In this document: positions 1-8,554 of the stretch, one piece after another
How the letters are laid out: the number at the start of each line of letters is the position of its first letter
How positions within the stretch are numbered: position 1 is the first letter of the stretch
Assembly (NCBI RefSeq): GCF_003337425.1
Contig: NZ_QPJU01000001.1
Location: 186,001 to 250,000, forward strand
Direction of reading: 5' to 3'
From: Extensimonas vulgaris
GTDB lineage: Bacteria > Pseudomonadota > Gammaproteobacteria > Burkholderiales > Burkholderiaceae_C
DNA length: 64,000 bases
Notes under the pieces: generated by a model
Databases searched by the model: none
Told to the model about the DNA's origin: nothing
What the model saw: only the letters and a program-made list of their open reading frames with translations
Program-made: the position numbers and the translations under genes

Positions 1-1
1 G

Positions 2-226
2 CTCGCCCAGCTGCAGGACACGCTGCGCGAGCGCACTGCGCAAGACGCCGTTGCGTCCCGCCCCACGGCAGCGCAGCTCAACGACTGCGGCTGGGTCGCA
101 AACCGCTGGGCCGAGCTGCTGCCCGTGCCGCTCGAGCTCAAACAAAACCTAATGGCGCTGGACAACCCGCTGCTGCGGCTGGAGCTGGTGAGCGATCTGC
201 TGCAAAAGCTGGGCATCGTGCAGTAG
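2..226 (+). CDS. LON substrate-binding domain protein, C-terminal fragment
   Basis: The frame is open from the first base of the window and stops at TAG 224-226, leaving 74 residues. The segment WVANRWAELLPVPLELKQ followed by a helical tail resembles the C-terminal end of the stand-alone LON substrate-binding domain proteins (about 210 residues) common in beta-proteobacteria. These lack the ATPase and protease parts of Lon and their role is poorly defined. The N-terminal portion lies outside the window. Assignment is from sequence style only. Confidence 0.6.
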   Translation, partial: LAQLQDTLRERTAQDAVASRPTAAQLNDCGWVANRWAELLPVPLELKQNLMALDNPLLRLELVSDLLQKLGIVQ

Positions 227-280
227 CTCCGCCCGGCGCAGCGGCTGAGGCTGTGTCTGCCAAGGCTTGCAATTTCGAGT

Positions 281-330
281 GTTTTTGGCCTCTAGCCCTT
301 ACAAATTAAGCGCAGGTAGCTATGATTTTT
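281..330 (-). repeat. Dispersed AT-rich intergenic repeat, copy A
   Basis: Read on the minus strand this contains ATAGCTACCTGCGC, then a variable AT-rich middle, then GGGCTAGAGGCCAAAAAC. The same order of blocks (TAGCTGCTTGCGCTTG, ATGGACAAGCGCTAG, AGGCCAAAA) recurs at many sites in this window. It lies in the 144-bp gap between the LON-domain gene and the polysaccharide operon. Confidence 0.7.
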
Positions 331-370
331 GCATTAGCTGCAAGCGCAACCTCCGGGCCTGTGAAGCCCT

Positions 371-2212
371 TCAGCGCGGCCGGTATTCCGGCACCAGCGT
401 CTGCAGCCAGGCGCGCAAGGCCGCGGCGTCGGGTGCGGGGCCGGCCTGTTGCAGCCATTGCTCGACCACCTGCGCGGCGAGCCCGCCGTCGGCGCCGAGC
501 TTGGCCACGCGCAGCTTGGGGTGCGGCGTGGGTTCGGTGGTTTCGTCGTCGGCGAGCAGCTCTTCGTAGAGTTTTTCGCCCGGGCGCAGGCCCGTGAAGG
601 CGATCGGCACCGCGTCCTCGGTCTGGCCCGAGAGGCGAATCATCATGCGCGCGAGCTCGACGATTTTGACCGGCTCGCCCATGTCGAGCACGTAAATCTG
701 GCCCGAGCGCCCCATGAGCCCCGCCTGCAACACGAGCTGCGCCGCCTCGGGGATGGTCATGAAGTAGCGCACCATCTCGGGGTGCGTGACCGTGACGGGC
801 CCGCCGCGCGCGATCTGCGCCGCAAACAGCGGCACCACCGAGCCGCTCGAGCCCAGCACGTTGCCAAAGCGCACCGCCACGCACTGCGTGCCCGGCCACT
901 GCACCGCCACGCCCTGCAACACGCGCTCGGCGAGGCGCTTGCTCGCACCCATGACGCTCGTGGGGTTCACCGCCTTGTCGGTGGACACGAGCACGAAGCG
1001 CGCCGCCCCCACCTCGCCCGCCACACGCGCGGCGTGCAGCGTGCCGAGCACGTTGGTGCGCAGCGCCTCGACTTCGTTGCCGTCCTCCATCAGCGGCACA
1101 TGCTTGTACGCCGCGGCGTGGAACACCACGGCGGGGCGGTGCTGCGCGGCAATGGCGCGCAAACGTTCGTATTCGCGCACATTGGCCGTGTAGTAGAGCC
1201 CCTGCATCTGCGGGTGCGTGGCGCGCAGCTCCTGCTCGAGCTGGTAGATGGCGATTTCGGACATGTCCAGGCACACCAGCCGCGCCACGCCAAAGCGCGC
1301 GATCTGCCGGCACAGTTCGGCGCCGATGGAGCCACCCGCTCCGGTGACGAGCACCGTCTGCCCCGCGAACAGCTCCGACAGGCCGCGCACGTCGAGCTGC
1401 ACGGGCGCGCGGCCAAGCAGGTCTTCGAGCTGAACCTTGCGCGGGCGGCCCGCGCTGCCGGGCACGAGCAGCTCTTCAGGCGCAGGCAGGGTGAGCAGGT
1501 TCAGCCCCGAGCCCGACCAGCGCAGCAGCGCCTCGCGCCGCAGCGCCGCGCCCGGCGCGCTCGCAAGCAGCACCGTGCGCACCTGCGCGGCGGCGGCAAT
1601 CTCGGCCAGAGCAGGCGCCGCACCGAGCACGGGCACACCTTGCAGCGTGCGCCCGGCGTCGGCCGCCTGCGCCGAGACGATGCCCACCACGCGCCAGCCC
1701 GCGATGCCTTTGAGGGTGCGCAGCGCTTGATCCGCCTCGTCCAGGCTGCCCAGCACGAGCAAAGGCTGGCGCGCGTCGGGGGTGCCAGCCGGCCTGCGCT
1801 CGCCCACGCTGCGCCACAGCGCACGCGCGCCGCTCAAGGCGACCAGTGCGAGCAGCGTGGCCAGGGGCAGCACCGCGCGCGGAAAATCCTGCACGCGCAG
1901 CCCCATGACCAGCGCCGTGGTCAGCACGCCGCCCAGCGCCACGCCCGCGGCCAAGCGGCGCAGGTCGGCCAGACCCACATGCCGCCACGACTGGCGCGGC
2001 ACCTGCAGCAAAGCCAGCCCTGCCGCCATGCCCAGCAAGGCGAGCGGCGTGGTCTGCAGCATCTGCCCGAAGTAGCGCGCGGGCACTTCGAAATTGAAAC
2101 GCAGCCAGTATGCGCCCCACCACGCGAGCGCGGTCAGCGCCAGGTCGGTGAGCCAGATCGCGCCCGGCACGCGCCGCAGCCAGGCGCCCAGGCGCAGCGG
2201 CAAAGACGCCAT
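371..2212 (-). CDS. Membrane nucleotide-sugar 4,6-dehydratase/epimerase (CapD/WbpM type)
   Basis: Predicted inner-membrane enzyme of 613 residues acting on UDP-N-acetylhexosamine early in surface-polysaccharide sugar synthesis. Hydrophobic segments fill roughly residues 15-130, followed by a CoA-binding-like Rossmann region and the catalytic Rossmann domain with GAGGSIG at 291-297. The catalytic YxxxK has methionine for tyrosine (M421, K425), which is characteristic of the large WbpM-like members. The chosen start, MASLPLRLG, lies 5 bp after the stop of the sugar transferase gene; an upstream in-frame start at 2251 would overlap that gene. It is the last gene of the operon. Substrate is inferred from the family; dehydratase versus epimerase outcome cannot be read from sequence. 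Confidence 0.88.
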   Translation of the reverse strand: MASLPLRLGAWLRRVPGAIWLTDLALTALAWWGAYWLRFNFEVPARYFGQMLQTTPLALLGMAAGLALLQVPRQSWRHVGLADLRRLAAGVALGGVLTTALVMGLRVQDFPRAVLPLATLLALVALSGARALWRSVGERRPAGTPDARQPLLVLGSLDEADQALRTLKGIAGWRVVGIVSAQAADAGRTLQGVPVLGAAPALAEIAAAAQVRTVLLASAPGAALRREALLRWSGSGLNLLTLPAPEELLVPGSAGRPRKVQLEDLLGRAPVQLDVRGLSELFAGQTVLVTGAGGSIGAELCRQIARFGVARLVCLDMSEIAIYQLEQELRATHPQMQGLYYTANVREYERLRAIAAQHRPAVVFHAAAYKHVPLMEDGNEVEALRTNVLGTLHAARVAGEVGAARFVLVSTDKAVNPTSVMGASKRLAERVLQGVAVQWPGTQCVAVRFGNVLGSSGSVVPLFAAQIARGGPVTVTHPEMVRYFMTIPEAAQLVLQAGLMGRSGQIYVLDMGEPVKIVELARMMIRLSGQTEDAVPIAFTGLRPGEKLYEELLADDETTEPTPHPKLRVAKLGADGGLAAQVVEQWLQQAGPAPDAAALRAWLQTLVPEYRPR

Positions 2213-2217
2213 CGCAC

Positions 2218-2823
2218 TCACCGCCGCAGCACGGCGCGCGCCGTGTCCCACAGAATGCGCAGGTCGCCGCGCAGGCTGCGCTGGGCGACGTAGTCGAGGT
2301 AGTAGCGCTGCTTGATCGGCATGATCTGCTCCACGTACACGCGCTCGGGGTCGGGCGCGGCGGCGAGCAGGCGCTCCTCATCGCGAAATGCGATGGCTGC
2401 GCGGTCGGTGATGCCGGGGCGCACAGACAGGATGCGCGCACGCACCTCGGGCGCGTACAGCGCCATGTAGCGCGGCACTTCGGGGCGCGGGCCCACCAGG
2501 CTCATGTGGCCGGCGAGCACGTCGATGAGCTGCGGCAACTCGTCGAGCTTGCTGCGCCGCAGCCAGCGGCCCACGCGCGTGATGCGCGCATCATGCGCCG
2601 CGGTGAGCTGCGGCCCCGCGCCATCGTGCAGGTGCATGGTGCGGAACTTGTGGATGCGAAACAACCGCCCGCCGCGCCCCACGCGCGTTTGCCGAAAGAA
2701 CACCGGCCCGCGCGAGTCGAGCCGAATGACGAGCGCGATCACGCCCAGCAGCGGCAGCGCGAGCAGCAGCGCCGGCGTGGCCAGCAGCAGGTCGAAGCCG
2801 CGCTTGGCGATGTCGCGTGTCAT
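2218..2823 (-). CDS. Initiating sugar transferase (polyprenyl-phosphate phosphoglycosyltransferase)
   Basis: A 201-residue bacterial sugar transferase that would move a sugar phosphate onto undecaprenyl phosphate at the inner membrane, the first step of repeat-unit assembly. Visible features are an N-terminal hydrophobic hairpin (FDLLLATPALLLALPLLG), the family motif RGPVFFRQTRVGR, then HKFRTM, KLDELPQL and SLVGPRP. Length fits the small PglC-like class. ATG 2823 places the conserved KRGFDLL near the terminus; in-frame ATGs at 2859 and 2883 exist, the latter only 2 bp after the aminotransferase stop, so translational coupling with a 221-residue product is possible. No start has a good Shine-Dalgarno sequence. 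Confidence 0.88.
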   Translation of the reverse strand: MTRDIAKRGFDLLLATPALLLALPLLGVIALVIRLDSRGPVFFRQTRVGRGGRLFRIHKFRTMHLHDGAGPQLTAAHDARITRVGRWLRRSKLDELPQLIDVLAGHMSLVGPRPEVPRYMALYAPEVRARILSVRPGITDRAAIAFRDEERLLAAAPDPERVYVEQIMPIKQRYYLDYVAQRSLRGDLRILWDTARAVLRR

Positions 2824-2885
2824 GAAGGATGCGTGCGTGGCCGGGGTCGGAGAGTGCATGGCCGTGCGGATGCTGCTGGGCATGG

Positions 2886-4043
2886 TCAACGCACGCAAGC
2901 GTGCAGCGCGGCGATGACGCGGCCCTGCTCCTCGTCGCTCATCGCGGTGAACAGTGGAATGCTGAACATGCGCTGGTAGGCCGCATCGGCCACGGGAAAC
3001 TGCGCGGGCGTGAGGCCGTAGCGGTCGCGCCAGTACGGCTGGCGGTGCAGCGGCACGTAATGCACGCTGGTGCCTATGCCCGCTGCAGCCAGCGCCTCTA
3101 TCACCGCGTCGCGCGTCACGCGCGCGGCGTCTGACAGGCGCAGCACGAACAGGTGCCAGGCGTGCGTGTCGCCCGCGGGGGGCTGCGCGGGCAAGACGAG
3201 CGGCAGGTCTTGCAACTCGGCCAGGTACCGCGCCGCGAGTTGAGCGCGCCGCTGCACGAAGGCCGGCAGGCGCGCGAGCTGCACCCGGCCGAGCGCGCCG
3301 GCCATGTCGCCCATGTTGTATTTGAAGCCCGGCGCGACGATTTCGTAGTACCACGCCGGCGTGCGGCTTGAGAAGCGGTCGAACGCGTCGCGGCTGATGC
3401 CGTGCAGGCGCATCACGCGCATGCGCGCCGCGAGCGCTTCGTCGCGCGTCACGACCATGCCGCCCTCCCCCGTCGTGATGGTCTTGTTGGCGTAAAAGCT
3501 GAATACCGTTGCAGCGCTTGCCAACTGGCCGACAAGCGCTCCTTGAAAAGTAGCAGGCAGAGCATGCGCCGCGTCTTCCACCACGTGCAGGCCGTGGCGC
3601 TGTGCGATGCCAAAAATCGCGCCCATGTCGCACGCCAGGCCGCCGTAGTGCACCGGCACGATGGCGCGCGTGCGCGGCGTAATGGCTGCCTCGATGCACG
3701 CCGGGTCGATGTTGAGCGTGACCGGATCGACGTCCACCAGCACCGCATCGGCGCCCAGATAGCGCACCACCTCCACCGTGGCGGTGAAGGTCAGCGTGGG
3801 CGCGATCACCTCGTCGCCCGGGCCAATGCCGATCGCCTCGAGCGCCAGGTGCAGGCCCGCGGTGGCCGAGTTGACGGCAATCGCCTGCACGCCACCGCCG
3901 AGATAGGCGGCGAATTCCTGCTCGAAGGCCTTGGTTTCGGGCCCCGTGGTGACCCAGCCCGAGCGCATGGCACGTGCCACGGCGGCTATCTCGGCCTCGC
4001 CGATGTCGGGGCGGGCAAAAGGTAAAAAATCTGAAAAATTCAT
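2886..4043 (-). CDS. DegT/DnrJ/EryC1/StrS family nucleotide-sugar aminotransferase
   Basis: PLP-dependent aminotransferase of 385 residues, expected to transfer an amino group from glutamate to the 4-keto sugar made by a dehydratase such as the one encoded downstream. The PLP lysine is K187 in [25 protein letters not shown] provides the cofactor-binding aspartate. Together with the dehydratase and sugar transferase it makes a coherent amino-sugar route. A TTG two codons upstream (4049) has AGG at better spacing than this ATG and may be the true start. Codons for residues about 162-180 are AT-richer than their surroundings and resemble the dispersed repeat. Confidence 0.9.
   Translation of the reverse strand: MNFSDFLPFARPDIGEAEIAAVARAMRSGWVTTGPETKAFEQEFAAYLGGGVQAIAVNSATAGLHLALEAIGIGPGDEVIAPTLTFTATVEVVRYLGADAVLVDVDPVTLNIDPACIEAAITPRTRAIVPVHYGGLACDMGAIFGIAQRHGLHVVEDAAHALPATFQGALVGQLASAATVFSFYANKTITTGEGGMVVTRDEALAARMRVMRLHGISRDAFDRFSSRTPAWYYEIVAPGFKYNMGDMAGALGRVQLARLPAFVQRRAQLAARYLAELQDLPLVLPAQPPAGDTHAWHLFVLRLSDAARVTRDAVIEALAAAGIGTSVHYVPLHRQPYWRDRYGLTPAQFPVADAAYQRMFSIPLFTAMSDEEQGRVIAALHACVR
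3511..3560 (+). repeat. Possible dispersed repeat copy J inside the aminotransferase gene
   Basis: GCAGCGCTTGCCAACTGGCC followed by GACAAGCGCTCCTTG and AAAAGTAGC shares the AGCGCTTG and CAAGCGCT blocks of the intergenic repeat, with AT-rich codons unlike neighbouring ones. The protein remains similar to the family here, so the resemblance could be partly coincidental. Confidence 0.35.
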
Positions 4044-4064
4044 AATCAAATCAGACCTAAAGGA

Positions 4065-4097
4065 AGTCTGGTCAAGCGCAAGCAGCTATTACTTTCA
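4065..4097 (-). repeat. Dispersed AT-rich repeat, copy B
   Basis: On the minus strand TGAAAGTAATAGCTGCTTGC is followed directly by GCTTGACC. This partial copy sits in the gap between the restriction-modification gene and the aminotransferase gene. Confidence 0.65.
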
Positions 4098-7000
4098 GTG
4101 CAGTGGCCAGCCGCCTGCGGCGTCGATGGCGGCGTCAAGCTCGGCCTGGATCGCGAGCGTGCGCACTAGCGCCGCCAGCACGCTCTGATAGTGCGTGAGG
4201 TCGTCGTAACTCAGCGGTCGCCCCTTGCGATCTTTGAGCCATTTTTCGGCCACTCGGTAGCCGCCGATGTGCGTGTCCCACACCGCCTGCGGCACCTGGT
4301 CGAAATATTGCGCCTCATTGATCCACACGCGCCCCGCTGTGGCCCCAGCTTCGATGCCAAAGCGCACCTTCACCACCTCATTGCTGCCCGCCACCGGAAA
4401 GCCGGTGACGCGCGGCAGCACTTTTTGCAGGGTGTGCAACCCGATCAGCTCCTGCCCCAGGCGCACCAGCGTGTCGAACAGCGCCGGCTGGGCCGTCAGC
4501 GGCACGCGCGGAAAGTCGCGGCGCAAAAATTCGGCATAGCGTGCGCGATAGCCCGGCGTGTAGAGCACCGCGTACAGATAGGCGAGCGTATCTTCGGGAC
4601 TGACGTTGCGGCCTTGCGCGGCCAGCAGGGCAGCGGTGAATTCTGGGGCGAGGTTGGGGCGTCTTTTTAATGCAAGCTCTTCGATAGGAATCTGCGATTC
4701 TCGGGGATAGATATATAACGGAGAAAGGTAGCTTCCATCATATGGGGTTGCCAGTTTGTGTTGCCCCGCCGGAAGGCGAGTACAAAACACAGAAAATTCT
4801 TCCTTGGTGCCTCTGGTCGTAATTATTGCAATATTTTCCTCGATCAAGTTATCATTGATCTCCGGCCTATGATAATCAAACGCATACGCCCCATACAACA
4901 TCCAGCGAAAATCAAATGGCCTATAAATACAGCGTATCGGCCTATCACTCCTGGAATGCGCCAGCTTTCGAGCCAAATCCAGCTTCCAGTCCCGATTGTC
5001 AGTCAAACCATATTTTTCACGCAGCTCTTCGCTTGATATCTGAGGATCAGACAAATCAGACAATCGCCTTACAGCAGTTGATTCATCAAAAGCTATTGCA
5101 AAATTGTCTCTGTGTGAATTTGGGCCCAGGCGTGTAAGCGGCATTATGGAAGGAATTTTCCATCCTTCTTGATACTCAGACAACAAATCTTCATTTTGAG
5201 GTACAAAATAAAAATACGGTGATGCAGGAGCGAGTTTTTGCCAATCGCTGCTCTCGACATCCTGGCTTTCCAGCGCACGGTATTTGTCTTTGCGCAAACC
5301 ATACAAGTCCCTGTGGAACACTTCGGCCAGCCGTGTCTTGAATGACCCGTCAGGATTCAGCGCGGGCGGGCCGCTTTTGGGTTTTTTGACGAAAATACCG
5401 ATGGCCACGCCTTGCTGGATGTCGAAGACGTTTTCATCTTTGCCGCCGTCGGGCGCTTTTTCGCTTTTCTTGCTGTTGCCGTGCAAGTCGAGTACGTAAA
5501 TTTCATCAAAACTTTGCATCAAACACTGGCGCATACCGCGGAACGTGGGATTGTCCAGATAACCGTGGTTGGTGACGAAGGCCAGCACGCCATGGCCGGT
5601 GCGTTCGATGCGCCACTGGGCAAAGCGGATGAATTTCACATAATCGTCGTTCAGCCATTTTGGATTGCGTTCACCCAGAGGCTTACCATCGACGGCGAAA
5701 TAGTTACCAGTGAGCGCACCTTTATCGCTGATGTCCACGCCATGCAGCAACTGACGCATCCATTCGCCCTGATTGGCCGAATGCCCCGAATACGGCGGAT
5801 TGCCCAGCACCACCATGACCGGCGCCTGGCGTTTGATGTCGGAGGCGGCCAGCGATTCGTCGGCCAGCCATTGGGTGAACAAGGGCAGGTTGGTAAGCTC
5901 GTGCGCTTCTTCGAGCGAATTGGTCAGGTACACGCCCAGGCGCTGGTCGGAAGCAAAGTCGTAACCACTGGCTTCGAGGGTTAGGCCCAGCTTCATGTGC
6001 GCGACGGCGTAGGGCGCCATCAGCAGCTCGAAGCCGAACAGGCGCGGCAGCAGGTGTTCCGCCACGTAGCCGGGCCAGGCGCCGTCGTTGCCGACGAAGT
6101 GCAGGCGTATCTGCTGGATGACGGCGTGCAAGAAGGTGCCGGTACCGGTGGCAGGGTCGAGGATTTGCAGGCGGTGCGTTTCGTGCTCCACGTAGCGTGA
6201 GAGGCCTTTTTTCGTCAGATCGGGCGGCGCCGGCACTTTGATGGTGGTTTTGCCTGCGTGGGCCAGCCCCTCGGGCATGGCGAAGTGTTTTTTGAGCAGC
6301 GCATCGACGCTGCGCACGATGTAGCCCACCACCGGCTCAGGCGTGTAGTAAACGCCACGCGCCTCGCGCATGGCCGGGTCGTAGGCGGCCAGAAAGGTTT
6401 CGTAAAAGTGCACCACCGGGTCTTCTTGCCGGATGGCGCGCCCGAAACTCTCGAGGATGGCGGCCATGTCGGCGCGGGCGAGCAGTTCAGCGAGTTGGTC
6501 CACCGCCCAGGCAATGCGGTCGTCGAGATCGGGGCCGGCGATCTGGTGGAACAGTTTGCGCAAAAACGGGTTGGTCTTGGGCAGTTGGTGCGCGGCGCTC
6601 TGGCGCGTGAAGCCGCCGCCAGCGGGCAGCGTACAGCGCGCAGCAAAGAGGCCGTAGCACAGCGTCTGGGCGTACATGTCGGCAAATTGCGCTGGGGTCA
6701 GCGTATCGCCCATCAGCACGTCGCGAAAGGCTTTGAGCTGAGCGTGTAGTTCGCCACGGGCGCCTTCGGCCTCAAAGGTTTTGGTGATCAGCTCGCGGAT
6801 CAGGCGCCCCAGGCCCGCCATGCGCACGGCCAGGTCGTGGGGCGTGGCTTTGACGGGCATGTCAGCCTGCATGAAACGCAGCAGCAGTTGCGCCACTTCT
6901 GCCGCGGCGGCTTCGTTCCAGCGGACTTTGCCGTCTTTGTCGGGCCGCGGCAGACTGGCGCTGAGCTGGCATTCACCATCGACGAACCAGCGGAATTCGA

Positions 7001-7349
7001 TGTAGTCGGTCAGGATCAAGTTGGGCAGCGACTCGCGGTAGCGGCGCAGTTGCGCGGATTCGGCAGCTTTGTCGAGATGGACGCCCACGTCCTTGGCCTC
7101 GACGTAACCCAACGGCAGCACGCCGCGCGTGACGATGAAGTCGGGCGCGCCGCAATCGATGCGCTGGGGCTCGTTGGTAGCTTGTACGGCGCCTTGGGCG
7201 TGCTTGCCTCCGCTCGCACTGGCTTGCGTGCCCACGGCTTCGAGCAGCGTCTTGAGCGCCGGGCGGTGCGTGTGCTCGGTGGCATTGCCGACCTTGAGCG
7301 CGGTGGCGATGGCCTCTAAATAGGGATGGAGCAGGCTCGCAGGGTTCAT
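4095..7349 (-). CDS. Single-chain restriction-modification enzyme (nuclease plus N6-adenine methyltransferase)
   Basis: A 1084-residue protein joining cleavage and methylation in one chain. An N-terminal PD-(D/E)xK nuclease is indicated by PD at 69-70 and EAK at 84-86. A helical spacer spans about 140-330, then come GVYYTP at 332-337, SAM-binding DPATGTGTF at 398-406 and catalytic NPPY at 517-520, an N6-adenine methyltransferase order. The rest should hold target recognition. No Walker A or other helicase motif is visible between nuclease and methyltransferase, so it looks like Type IIG rather than the helicase-bearing Type ISP enzymes whose name such proteins often carry. The part encoded by about 4680-5300 is AT-richer than its neighbours. 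It sits inside the polysaccharide operon in the same direction, which suggests acquisition. Confidence 0.85.
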   Translation of the reverse strand: MNPASLLHPYLEAIATALKVGNATEHTHRPALKTLLEAVGTQASASGGKHAQGAVQATNEPQRIDCGAPDFIVTRGVLPLGYVEAKDVGVHLDKAAESAQLRRYRESLPNLILTDYIEFRWFVDGECQLSASLPRPDKDGKVRWNEAAAAEVAQLLLRFMQADMPVKATPHDLAVRMAGLGRLIRELITKTFEAEGARGELHAQLKAFRDVLMGDTLTPAQFADMYAQTLCYGLFAARCTLPAGGGFTRQSAAHQLPKTNPFLRKLFHQIAGPDLDDRIAWAVDQLAELLARADMAAILESFGRAIRQEDPVVHFYETFLAAYDPAMREARGVYYTPEPVVGYIVRSVDALLKKHFAMPEGLAHAGKTTIKVPAPPDLTKKGLSRYVEHETHRLQILDPATGTGTFLHAVIQQIRLHFVGNDGAWPGYVAEHLLPRLFGFELLMAPYAVAHMKLGLTLEASGYDFASDQRLGVYLTNSLEEAHELTNLPLFTQWLADESLAASDIKRQAPVMVVLGNPPYSGHSANQGEWMRQLLHGVDISDKGALTGNYFAVDGKPLGERNPKWLNDDYVKFIRFAQWRIERTGHGVLAFVTNHGYLDNPTFRGMRQCLMQSFDEIYVLDLHGNSKKSEKAPDGGKDENVFDIQQGVAIGIFVKKPKSGPPALNPDGSFKTRLAEVFHRDLYGLRKDKYRALESQDVESSDWQKLAPASPYFYFVPQNEDLLSEYQEGWKIPSIMPLTRLGPNSHRDNFAIAFDESTAVRRLSDLSDPQISSEELREKYGLTDNRDWKLDLARKLAHSRSDRPIRCIYRPFDFRWMLYGAYAFDYHRPEINDNLIEENIAIITTRGTKEEFSVFCTRLPAGQHKLATPYDGSYLSPLYIYPRESQIPIEELALKRRPNLAPEFTAALLAAQGRNVSPEDTLAYLYAVLYTPGYRARYAEFLRRDFPRVPLTAQPALFDTLVRLGQELIGLHTLQKVLPRVTGFPVAGSNEVVKVRFGIEAGATAGRVWINEAQYFDQVPQAVWDTHIGGYRVAEKWLKDRKGRPLSYDDLTHYQSVLAALVRTLAIQAELDAAIDAAGGWPLH

Positions 7350-7362
7350 GGTTAAGTGTGCC

Positions 7363-7401
7363 TATAGCGCTTTATTCACCTGCGCTACCAGCTATTTTTT
7401 G
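7363..7401 (+). repeat. Dispersed AT-rich repeat, copy C
   Basis: Contains TATAGCGCTTTATTCACC and GCTACCAGCTATTTTTTG, a diverged copy with the recurring GCGCT and AGCTATTTTT blocks. It fills the gap between the glycosyltransferase stop and the restriction-modification start. Confidence 0.6.
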
Positions 7402-7417
7402 GTTAGCAGCCGCAAGA

Positions 7418-8554
7418 TCAGCGCGTGAGGTCTTGCATGGCGGGCCCCGTCTGGCGCTGCCACAGGATGTCGATCATCCCACGCCAGCTGCCCAGCCCGT
7501 AGCCAAGATGATAGGCGGCGATGACGGCCGGCAGGCGCCACAGCAAACCCCAGCGTGCGCCGCGGGGCGCCGCTGTGTCCTGCACTGCACCGCGCGCCGC
7601 CGCGAGTGATGCGCCGCCCAGGTACGCCGCATACGCGAGCAGCAAACCCGCCAATGGAGCATAAAAAAAGGGTAAAACCACGGTGGATACTGCCAGAGCA
7701 GCTACAAACATCATAGGAACAATCTGCCGCACCGAGCCCGGCTGGCCGTGCTTGCGCAGCACGAAGGGGCGCCAGTAGCCGTATTGGAACTGCTGGCGAA
7801 ACAGCGCCCCGAGCGCGTCGCGCGGCACGTACCACGAGTGGATGCGCGCGCTTTGCCAGATGCGCCCGCCCTGGCGGCGCAGGCGCAGGTTGTGTTCGTC
7901 GTCCTGGTTGCGCACCAGGGTTTCGTCGAAGCCGCCCACGCGCGCGAACACGGCGCGCGGCCAGCAGCCCAGATAAACGGTATCGACCTCGCCCTCGTAA
8001 GCCCGGTCGCGCGAGCGCGCGCCGCCCACCACCCAGCGGCACTGAAAGGCCGCGGCGATGGCGCGGCCCCAGGCGCCCTGCCCGCGCGCGACCCACGGCC
8101 CGCCCACGTTGTCGGCGCCGCTGCGTGCAAGCGCGGCCAGGCATTGGGCCACGTAGTCGGGCGCGAAGCGGGTGTGCACGTCCATGCGCACGATGACCGC
8201 GCCGCGCGCCTGGGCCAGGCAGGCGTTCAAGCCGGTGGAGACGATGCGCTGCGGGTTGTCGAGCACGCGCAGGCGCGGCTCCTGCGCCGCACGCGCATCC
8301 AGCCGCGCGCGTGTGCCGTCGTCGCTTTGGCCGTCGGCCACGAGCAGCTCCAACTGCCAGCCTTCAGGCAAGCGCTGCGCGAGCGCCGCGTCGCACAAAG
8401 CGTCGATGTACGCGCACTCGTTGCGGCAGGGCACGATGATGCTCACGCAGCGCGCCTCGCCGGGCTCTGCGAGCTCTGGCAGCATGGGCGTGGCCGCGCG
8501 CGGGCCCGGCGCCGCCGGCTCCGCAAGGTGCGCGGGGTTTTCGGGCACGGCCAT
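7418..8554 (-). CDS. Family 2 glycosyltransferase, ExoA-like
   Basis: A 378-residue GT-A glycosyltransferase for adding a sugar to the lipid-linked repeat unit on the cytoplasmic face. The N-terminal catalytic domain begins CVSIIVPCRNE and carries ADGQSDDGT and the IVRMDVHTRF acidic motif. The C-terminal third contains hydrophobic segments (about MFVAALAVSTVVLPFF and the following stretch), as in membrane-anchored succinoglycan ExoA-type enzymes. The start ATG at 8554 overlaps the stop of the preceding glycosyltransferase as ATGA, which supports coupling and rules out longer upstream readings. Donor and acceptor cannot be deduced. Confidence 0.85.
   Translation of the reverse strand: MAVPENPAHLAEPAAPGPRAATPMLPELAEPGEARCVSIIVPCRNECAYIDALCDAALAQRLPEGWQLELLVADGQSDDGTRARLDARAAQEPRLRVLDNPQRIVSTGLNACLAQARGAVIVRMDVHTRFAPDYVAQCLAALARSGADNVGGPWVARGQGAWGRAIAAAFQCRWVVGGARSRDRAYEGEVDTVYLGCWPRAVFARVGGFDETLVRNQDDEHNLRLRRQGGRIWQSARIHSWYVPRDALGALFRQQFQYGYWRPFVLRKHGQPGSVRQIVPMMFVAALAVSTVVLPFFYAPLAGLLLAYAAYLGGASLAAARGAVQDTAAPRGARWGLLWRLPAVIAAYHLGYGLGSWRGMIDILWQRQTGPAMQDLTR

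Noticed and set aside
449-2293. Open frame of 614 codons opposite the WbpM-type gene
   Set aside because: Antisense shadow; the minus-strand product has intact Rossmann motifs.
5000-7349. Classification of the restriction enzyme as helicase-containing Type ISP
   Set aside because: No Walker A or DExx motif is visible between the nuclease and methyltransferase segments.
7660-7720. Another dispersed repeat copy inside the family 2 glycosyltransferase gene
   Set aside because: Only a TAGCTGCT block and an AT-rich patch match; the order of the other blocks is not preserved, so it is not counted.
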